Part shown: positions 55,801-64,000 of the stretch, piece by piece | How positions within the stretch are numbered: position 1 is the first letter of the stretch | Layout of the letters: every line of letters starts with the position of its first letter | Assembly (NCBI GenBank): GCA_025558095.1 | Contig: JAIVFI010000023.1 | Span: 248,001-312,000 of the forward strand | Reading direction: 5' to 3' | DNA from: Hyaloraphidium curvatum | Lineage: Eukaryota; Monoblepharomycota; Hyaloraphidiomycetes; Hyaloraphidiales; Hyaloraphidiaceae | DNA length: 64,000 nt | Notes under the pieces: model-generated | Told to the model about the DNA's origin: nothing | Databases searched by the model: none | Seen by the model: the letters and a program-made list of their open reading frames with translations, nothing else | Program-made: the position numbers and the translations under genes

Positions 55801-58800
55801 GAAAGATGGGGAGGGTACGTAGGTCCGCGTCGGGGGATTGATGATACGGGAGGTGAGAAGTCGGGTCGAAGTCGTCCTGCACGATGGTGTCGTGTCAGCT
55901 TGCATGATGGCGAGCTGTCCCGGCGTCAACTCACGGAGTAGTCGAGCATTTCACCCTTCCAGCGGAGGTGCCAGATCCAGCACCACGCCCGCCTCCGCTC
56001 GTTTCCGCCCCTCGGCAGGAAGCTGACGACCTCGTTGAGCTTGTTGACCTTGGTCTCGGAGACGAGCAGGCGCTTGGCGGCCTCGAACGGCTGGCCGAGT
56101 CCGGGAGCACCGTCACCCCACGGTCCTTTGGACAGCAGTTGCCAGAGACCCGGCGCCGGCGGGGACCGCGGCTCGAAGAGCGCCGGCCGTTGGTGCGGGC
56201 GGTCCCGGCCGTGTTGGGGCTTGGAGTCCACCTCGATGGCCTCAGGCGGCTCGGAGCCCGTGGCGAAGCGATAGAAGCTCGTCGCTAGCTCCGCAGCCGG
56301 AATGGTATCGAGAATCTGCCGGACGCTCGGGATCGGCAGCCCGGGGACATGGCCGCCCAGAGGCTGGTGGGAATGATCAGCGTCGCCCAGTTGCGTGCCG
56401 CGAACGGTGTCACTCACGTAGGTGAAGGCGGGCGCTGCCGTGGCACCGCGGTCGACGTCCATCTGCACGCGACGCTGCGGCGTTCCTGGCGCAGGTTGCG
56501 GTTGACCTGTGGCCGAGACGACAGCGTCAGCGGCAATGCAGGAGACATGGAGGCCGAATGGCTCGCCTTCCACGGCAACGCGCTTTGCCGCCGGGGACGC
56601 GGCGCCTGGCGTCGGTTTCGGGTGCGCCGGCGATTTCCCCTTGACCGGCGTTTCACCGGTCGACATCCTGGCGTCCGCCTGCTGCTTGCGCTCCTCGTTC
56701 TTGCGGGCTTGCTTGGCGGAAGGGAGGCGACGTTGCTGGGGTGCCGCGTCAGCACATGGAGGAAAAGGCGTCGGGCATTGCTCGGAACCCACGTCGGACT
56801 TCCGGGGAGGTTGCGGCGGCACGGAGGTTATGGAGTAAGCCCCCGGCTGTCCAGGGAGCTTTGTGGTCTTCCTCTCCGCGATCCCGCCCTGGCCGATTTC
56901 GATCTTGGTGCGGGGCCCGGGAAGGTGGCCGCTGGGCGGGTTGTTGAGGTCGGGAGGTTTGTCGGGGGAGCCGACTGCGCGGGCGGCATCGTCGTAGCGG
57001 TGATACTGCGAGGGCGGGCGAGTCAGGGGTGGCATCGACCGGATGCAGCCGGCCGAGTACCAGTCGGAGGAATCGGGAAAAGTCCGTGTCTTCGTTCCGG
57101 AAGACGCGCTCGAGGCGGGTACGCTCGTTCCCTTGAAAGAACGTGGGTGCCTCGGGAAATGTCACCAACTCAAGGCACGGATGGATGCCAGCGGGGTTAA
57201 TCATCCACGAGGCGTAGATGCGGTGATACGCCGACGTGATCGCCTCCCAGCCCCGCGAAACGAACTCCTCCGCCTGCGTTCCCTCCAACCCCTCCACACG
57301 ACCATACCGATCTGCGAGGAGCTTTGCCGCGGCCTTTGCGGCGGCCTCGTCGACCTTGGGGTAGACGCTCGTGAGGCAACGGTACACGAAGCCCTGGACG
57401 GCGCCCATGGGGGCTTCCGAGATCGTTGGCGCGGGAGCCGGGGGAACGTAGTCGGCGGGAGGGTTCTGCGTGGTAGAGGTGAGATGCGCACACGGCTCCG
57501 CGCCGAACCGCTGCGGACCTTGGTGAAGGCGAGGGAAAGAACCGAGTGGTGTTCCTTGTTACCCTTGATGAGGTTCAGGACGCTCCGGAGCGGCCCCGTA
57601 TCCTCCGCGCGGAGGACCGCAGTCTTCTGGATCAGGCTGTACATCCTGTCACAGGCTTGGGCTGGCGATCGAGTCGAAGTTGCCAATACGTGCCGGTACA
57701 GGCGAAATGCCGCGCCGTACGAGCCGCAGCACATCACGACAGCCCATGAGAAACTGTTGATGGCCGCAACGTTCTTAGCCGGCGCCACCATCATCTTGAG
57801 CTTCTCGACGTCGGAGCGCAGTTCGGCGGGGACGTCCTGCTGGCGGAGGTATGCCGGCCGAATCTCGGCCGTCTGCCCCGTGACCGTCTCCCACCAAGGT
57901 CCTCCATCGGCGGCCGAGACGACGGTGCGGTCGGCGGGGTCCACGACGGCGTTCGGGTCCGGCGTGGCGTTCTGCAGTTGAGGACGGCGTGGTCATGCCG
58001 CGCCCGTGGACCACGGCAAAAGCATGCGCGAGACCCACCGCGCGCACTCGAAGGGAAAACATGGATTCGTCGAAGGAGCTGAACACCGCGCCAAAGGCCG
58101 TGAGCTGCGAATAAAAGTGCGCCTGCGGCGCGAGGTTGTGACGGAGAATCGCGTCCTTCACGGCCCTAAGCGGCTGCGGGCCCGGCGGGTGGGGGAGCAG
58201 GAATTCGCGGAATGCCGCGTATTCTCCGAAAAGCCTCACTATGGCCCTGCCGATCGCGAGGGCCTTTCCCGCGATCTCCTTGTCCCTCTTGGTCTTGGGG
58301 TCCGCAGATGGCGTGCCTCGAACCAACAGCACCCCAAGGAATCCGGCGTCGGCGGCCTCCTGCGGTCCGAGGGCCGTAGCTGCGGAGATCATAGGGCGTT
58401 CGGGTACTGCTCGAAGGCTCGGCCGCGGCTGGTCCGCAAGTGGGTCCCCCGCAACGTCGTCGCCGGCCGTCGGTGCCCCACCGCGCCCGCGGATGCGCAC
58501 GTGGAGCACCGTGCCGTCCGACGGCACCTCGTCGGGGTGAACGAGGCGGCCGGCCGACGTTTCGAGGCGGAAGTCGTCCACGCCGAAGTCATCTGCACCA
58601 AACGCGTCCGCTACGATCCACTGCGAGGCTTTAGGTCAGCAACATGCCGGACTGGACAGATCGGCCACGATCCTTACCTGTACGTCGAGGTAGGTGGCAG
58701 AGGCGGGGAGCGCGATTCGGTAAGTGTCGCTCGGGCCAAAGGAAACCATGATGCACTTGTCGGGACGCGCGGAGTCCGTGCCGAAGCCGTGGATCCCCGA

Positions 58801-61104
58801 CGGGATCGGTTGGTCCGCGGGCTGCCGCAGCAGCGCTGCCAGCTCCTTGAGGGTGCCGGGGGGGAGGTGAGGCAGGAACCGGGTACGGGACTTGTGGTGC
58901 GTTGAGGGTTTGAAGTGCGGGTCTGGGATGGCATAGTGGCTCCCGTGTGCAAACACGATGCACTCGATCACTGCGGAGGAAGCGTCGCCGTGAGATCTGG
59001 CAATACCTGGAGCATCGGGAACGCCCACCAGTCGCGATCTCGGAGAGCCGGACTTGAGGAAGCGGGGGGAGTGGTCGTCCCTGGAACCATCTCGGCTGTC
59101 CGCTGGACAAATGGCGTGGTGGCAGGGGCTGTCCGCTGGCGGCGACGAAATGCTTGACCTCGTCGGCTGGAAGCGCTGCGTCAGAACTCTGCGAGCCAAA
59201 CACAGTGCAGCGGCGCTCACGGGTGGGGTATCCTCCGCGCTCGTTTCCAAGGTCCCGCGCCGCTTTTGCCACCAGGGCAGGGACCAGGAGCTCGGGACCG
59301 ACCACTGCGGGCGGCCTGGCGTAGCGGTAAGTCCTCCAGTCGAGTCGCACCAGCCGGAATCGCGTGGCCGCGATGATCCATTTGTGGCGCTCCTCGTAGT
59401 CCAGCAAAGTGACGGGGCTTAAGGGCCGGATTGCCGGCGACGGCGTTGCCGGCATCCGAGCCAGGTAGTCCGCGGCGGCGTCGGCCTTGGCTTGCTCCTC
59501 GGCGTCCTCCCCTGACGCAGCGGCCCGCTTCCGCCGAGCTTTTTCGTTGGCTTCCTTCAGCGCCGCGGCGGCACGGGCCCGCGCCTCCACCCGAGCTTCC
59601 TCCAGCGCCGCCAACCGGTCCACCTCCGCGTCGACGGCCGCCACCGCGCCGTCCACGTCCTCCGGGCCGTCCAGCACCGCTTGCGCCCGGGCAGCGGCTG
59701 CCCTGGCCTTGGCGGCTTTGGAGGCCGCAACGTCGGCTTGCCGCCTGGCCCTACCCGCGGCCGCGATCGACGCGCGAAACTTCTCCTCGGCTGCACGGGC
59801 CTTCCGCCATTCGCGCTCCTCCGTCCAGGACTTCTCCTCCAGGCACCGCCCGAGGAGGACCCGGATCCTTTCTCGGGCCTCTTCGTCGGCGGAGGCTGCT
59901 TCGGCTTCGGCTTCCATGATTGCGTCTGCCTTCTCCTCCTCGACGCGGGCCGAAGTCTGGATCGCGTATGCCTAGATATGCGGATGCACGCCGGATTGAG
60001 AACCACGCCCGAGGCTGCAATGTCGAAGGGGACGTACCCGTGCCCGCTTGCAGCACCACCTGTCCACGTTGACCTCGCTCTGCGCCTGCCGCGCCTTGTC
60101 CTGCAGGTAAGCGGCCCAGCCGTCCCAAAAAGCAGCATCGTCCTCGGCTTCCCATACGGCCCGACGGGCGGAATCCGAAAGCAGCGCCTCTGCCTTGCGG
60201 CGGCAGCGCGCGACACCTTGCTTCACCGCATCCAGCGTCGAGCCTGTGCACGCGCCCTTGCCGAGCCCTTTACGAACGGTGAGTCGGGCCTAAAGCCATC
60301 GCGCAGGAGTGCACTACCTCTTGCCTGCTCCTCCGCCTGCCTCCTCGCCGGCGCAAAGACAGTCCGCAGGTCCTTCTTGATTCGCCGGCCACCCTCCAGT
60401 CCAGCAACGGAATCCTGCATCACCTTTGCTTGCTGCTGCATCCGCACAAAGTCTCTGTCCTGCTTGAGGCGGTCGGACGGAGCGGCGCTGGAATCGCGAG
60501 ACATGGCGGGCGTCTTGGGGCTGACCGACGTGCGCGGCGCCTGCTGCTCGACGACGAACTCGCCCGAGCGGGATCTGATGCTGCCGACCAGTTCCGCAGA
60601 TCCGTCCTCCGTTGCTCCAATCCACGCCTGGCGGAGGAAAGGGCAGGTTGGATGTGCGCCAGCGTCGACGACGTTCCGGTGCCACGTACCGCTTTGCGGT
60701 TCGAAGCCGGCGCCCTCTTCCCCTTGACCTGCTCCATCTTGAACACCCGCGCGACCTGATGCGGGTGTTTGCATGAGCTGGCCGCCGGAGCCGCGGTGCT
60801 CGGGGGTGAAACCCACCTTGTCCTCGTTGTTCGACCTGAACCCGATTAGCTGCTCGTCATCGGTGCCTCCGAGCACCGTCGCCTTGATGGTGGTCGGCTT
60901 GCTCTGTCGGATGGCAAAGGATCGCGAAGGGTCAGCTTCTCTGCCCCGCTCGTGCGACGGCCCCGCCGCCCCGTAGATCTCCGGTGCGGAAGCCCGTGAT
61001 GCCCCCACCTTTGCCTTTCCTGGCTCGTTCAACGCCCGCCGGACGGATACGCTGGCCGCCTGGCCGCCGGGCGGGCCCCGCAGCGACGCCGAAGGCTGCG
61101 CCAT
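52825..61104 (-). CDS. Large multi-exon gene with internal ubiquitin-like domain, function unknown
   Basis: A chain of exons with good splice sites on the Fanzor strand; the exact model is incomplete. In order: a Ser/Arg-rich start (61104, MAQPSASLRGPP), a basic helical part (60700-60230), an Ala/Glu/Arg coiled coil (59917-59450; EEKSWTEEREWRKARAAEEK), then a ubiquitin-like domain (58755-58477). Next come helical segments (58300-57100; GKALAIGRAIVRLFGEYAAF), a Pro-rich disordered region (57035-56150), more helical parts, and a CTVCGASKA...HRAFC zinc-like motif near 54400. Further on are MATMVASRLQFETAKRLDTF (joined across an intron near 54000) and a basic/acidic linker GKRKKRRIPAEDKEDEVE (near 53360). 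It ends DWEKLSDDELL at 52825, touching the Fanzor ATG. The 61104 start is a guess. It could be an element-encoded partner, or the N-terminal half of one giant Fanzor protein. Confidence 0.45.
58477..58755 (-). other. Ubiquitin-like domain within the large upstream gene
   Basis: After removing an intron (donor gtaaggat after DVQ, acceptor ctcgcag before WIVADAF) the reading is 74 residues with a ubiquitin beta-grasp pattern. Strand 1 is CIMVSFG, strand 2 TYRIALPASAT, the helix is YLDVQWIVADAFG, strand 3 DDFRLETSAGRLV, and the last strand TVLHVRIRGRGG. Ubiquitin has 76 residues and ends LHLVLRLRGG. The Gly-Gly is followed by further protein, so it is internal. Confidence 0.55.
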
Positions 61105-64000
61105 GGGGGCGCACGGGTTCTCGAAACAGGCGCGGCCGCGCGTCCAAACGACCCGTAGCCGACGAAGAATGGCAATAGAACGCTCCTTGACCTACGCGGA
61201 GCCGGCGGCGGTCCCGACGAGGCCGCGCCGAGTCGGTGGTCGGTCCGCTAAAGACGCGTCTGCCGCACAGCCGCCCTCCACGCGCCAAGTCAAAGGGCGC
61301 GGCCACTGCAAACCACACGAGCCAAAACCGAGCACGTCTCGGTCCCGAATTCAGCGAAACGCGTGTTTCCGAAGCCGCTTAGGCCTTTGCAGCCTGCGCC
61401 GGCCTGCCTCAGCCCGTCGGAGTTTGCCGAGCATCTCCCGTTCCCTACGCACGACGCTCTGGAACCCGAGATCCCGATGTTATCCCTGGCCCGAGCGCGC
61501 CGGATGGCCGTTCCTGCCGTGGCTGAGTGACCGGGACCCCCCTGGTCACGTCGACCGGGGGTAGCCCCGATCCGCCGACCGCGCCCCGCGCTCTACCTTC
61601 GCCGCGCGACACACCGGTGCTCCTCGGTGCCCATTTCACTCCTTTGCCTGCGAGCTCCCTGGCCGTGTTCCTTTCCACGGCGACTTCCGCCGGCGAGGCA
61701 AAGCGTCGTCCTCGCGGGATCCGAGGACGCTTCCCTTGCTCCCGACCCAAAGCGGTTTCCGCGACGAACACTGTGAAGAGGCTCCGTTGGATGGTCTCGG
61801 CAAGTTTGGATGAGAGGTAGCCGCGGCAGCCGAACTGTGCCGCGCGGCGGGGCAGCGCGCAACGCCGCCTGCGTGCGACGGCCGCCGCCGCCGCTGCGCC
61901 GGCAGCGGCAGAGCAAACTGTGCCCGCGATGCGCTGTCTTTTGCCCGCCGTGTTGGCCGGACGGTGCGGCCGCCGGATGGCCGTGGTGTTCGTCGGCGAG
62001 TCCGGCGCCCTTTTCCGCGCGCGCCAGTTCATCTCGGGTCGGGCGCCACCGATCGGAGACTGGAGACTTTCCAACGCGAAGAATGTTCACGGCGCCTTGG
62101 CACGCGCGGTGGGAGCGCGGTGGGATGGGCGAAAGGTTCGGCCGACCATCGTCTGGCGACCGCGCTCGCCCGCGGTTGATTCTTTCCGCGATCCAGGTCG
62201 ACTGTGCGCGGATTCATCCTCCTTTCCCCCCGATCGTCGTCACCGGACCTGATTACGTGACCTCGATAGCGCGGGCCCGTGGACTTGGCGTCTGGAGAGC
62301 CGGACGCTCGAAGTTGCTGGACGAGTGTGAAGTGGAGCCTATTGCTGTGTAGGAAGGCCTCCGATCGCCCATCGGTTCGCCGTTCTAGCTTTCCACGTCC
62401 ATCATCCGCCGAGATTGGCCGGCTTCGGCGCGTTCCGGGTACTGCGGGACCGTCCTCGTGTGTGAGCTGCTGCGCCTGCGAAAGAATCCGCGATACGACA
62501 AAGATTTTGTTCCATCGCCAACCGTCGCGCATCCCACAACCCCTGGCCTCTCGCGACGTCTTTGAGCCCCGGAAAGCGTGGTTCTGCCCAAGATCAGCTC
62601 CCTGCTTGCGCTGCTGGTCGCCGTCTGGGGCTGCTCTGCAGCCGCATCGCGACACGCGGGAACATGGTCTGGGGCGTGGCATCACGGCACGGCGTCGCAC
62701 CCCTCATGGCGGCAGCCCGGGACCACGTCGAACAGGACCTTGTGCTTGCCATCTGCCTTGAGCACGCACGAGACGTCCTAACTGGCGTCGAACCGAGGGA
62801 TCAGAATACCCGAAGCACGCCATTGCCGAGCAGGCACCGAGGCGCGGCGATCGCCTCGACCACTTCAGTGGTCTTCATCCCGCGCGAGTGTACGCAGAGC
62901 AAGTTATACACCTCTACAGCGGTTTCTTGCCCTTCAAGCTCGAGAAACCCCCACAGGATTGATGATGCAGGTGCTTGACCGTTTTGGCTGGCAGCATTCC
63001 CTGCCCTCATCCACCGCCAACTCAATCGATACATCCATTCCGACATCCCCGATATAATATAGCACCCAAAAACTCGTGATAACCGGGCGGACATGGTCGG
63101 GAACGTGCTGTACTTTGCCCAGTCGTTTGTTCCATCACAGGGAGTCGCGCATCTGGACGATCCCTGCAGATACAAGCACTAGCAGTACAAGCAGTACACG
63201 CTTGCTTGTTGTCATCGCCCTGACTTGCAGAATGGATCTCAATCTCCATAGCTTTTGCCGTTCGGCCGGGCAACTCCGACCCTCCCCGAAGCATGGAGTA
63301 CGTACTTCCATGCTGGGTAGATCTACAATGGCGATAGTCAGCCAAAATGCTGTTACAGACATGCTGTATCTTTTTCGGGGCCCGTGGTGGCCGCAGCTTC
63401 TCACTTTCGGCTTGTCAAGTCGTTTCCGGTCCAACTCGCGCAATTCTAGCCGCCTGCGCGCCCCTCGGCAGAAGCGGGTTCCGCTTCAGCAAACTGCATT
63501 GTGCTGCGGTCATCCTGCGTTGGTAACCGAATCTGCATTGCATTTCCCTCGCCATGCTGCTTCATGCGTCACGCATTTTGCCACACGGCTCGAACCCGTT
63601 CCTGTCTGCGCCGTTACGTGCATCAGACCTGGACAAGGCCTCCCGATGCTCGATTCTGCTGTACCGTTATGTGGACGGTCCACCTCAATGGAGGGAATGA
63701 TGGCAGGTGTCATGATCAGGCGAGGAAAACTCAAGTTGTGGTTCAGAAATCCGAGCTACCGTCCCATCTATGCGTCTTGCTTGGTGCTGCACGCCTCCTT
63801 CGATTGCGTTGTAGGCACTTGGTTGATGATTTCTTCACGTTCAATGCGGCTGGAAGCAAACTCTGGGGCATGTCAAGACTCTGGTAACGTTGCCTACGAG
63901 AGGCGGAATTGGAGGCCATGAATACGGCACTTAACGGCAAGGAAGCCAGGAATCAGTCCCAACATGGATCATAATGACGCATAAAAATGGCTTTTTGAAC
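61105..64000. other. Gene-poor flank
   Basis: I recognise no gene in this 2.9 kb. The part up to about 62,300 is GC-rich with overlapping Arg-rich open frames on both strands. From about 62,800 onward it is distinctly AT-richer. A weak minus-strand candidate exon at about 62,801-62,965 (SSILWGFLELEGQETAVEVY) could join to another ending near 62,690, but no family was recognised. The region may include the 5' part of the large gene, its promoter, or the right edge of a mobile unit. Confidence 0.4.

Noticed and set aside
63076-63921. 281-codon open frame near the right edge
   Set aside because: Ser/Arg/Cys-rich composition with no motif, no family resemblance, and no supporting splice context.
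1-64000. tRNA, rRNA or CRISPR features
   Set aside because: I scanned for T-loop-like motifs and regularly spaced repeats and found only chance matches inside coding regions, such as one in ATG7 near 28,683.

Overview
The window is nuclear DNA of a eukaryote with compact, GC-rich genes that are split by many short introns (mostly 46-80 nt, GT...AG). The gene set points to a fungus: an LCL3-type membrane nuclease, a Dia2/Pof3 F-box protein with TPR and LRR parts, alternative NADH dehydrogenase, Scs7-type sphingolipid fatty-acid hydroxylase, and the fungal mitoribosomal protein mL58. An Integrator subunit (INTS3), a bacterial-type GatC and a Fanzor nuclease are unusual for Dikarya, so an early-diverging (chytrid-like) fungus is my best inference. 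I cannot name the species.

Layout. 0-11 kb is rich in genome-maintenance and cell-cycle genes: the 3' end of INTS3, B-type cyclin, DNA2 helicase-nuclease and, divergently, Dia2/Pof3. 11-20 kb carries organelle and lipid genes (SAM50, LCL3, SCS7), a decayed LINE-type retrotransposon, mitochondrial GATC, and a DUF6544-like gene of bacterial look. 20-32 kb holds a secreted unknown, a NIMA/NEK kinase, NDH2 broken by a ~1.05-kb insertion, ATG7, argininosuccinate synthase and RPS11. 32-41 kb holds an esterase, a glutathionyl-hydroquinone reductase, an unknown, GPALPP1, a thioredoxin-fold membrane protein, a longin R-SNARE and RPF1. 40.8-48.5 kb is the DNA polymerase epsilon catalytic subunit, followed by mL58.

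The most unusual part is 49.25-61.1 kb, read on the minus strand. Seven exons that stay in frame through every splice encode a 1,062-residue Fanzor (eukaryotic TnpB relative; an RNA-guided DNA endonuclease family) with a RuvC-I Asp, a four-Cys zinc finger and a RuvC-III Asp. Directly upstream, with its stop codon touching the Fanzor ATG, is a large multi-exon gene that contains an internal 74-residue ubiquitin-like domain ending in RGRGG. Together these may form one mobile unit or one giant gene. The last 3 kb (61.1-64 kb) contains no gene I can recognise.

Many neighbours are divergent with 70-260 bp between start codons (DNA2/Dia2, NDH2/ATG7, ASS/RPS11, RPF1/POL2), so shared promoters are likely. 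Three replication genes (DNA2, Dia2/Pof3, POL2) lie in the same window.
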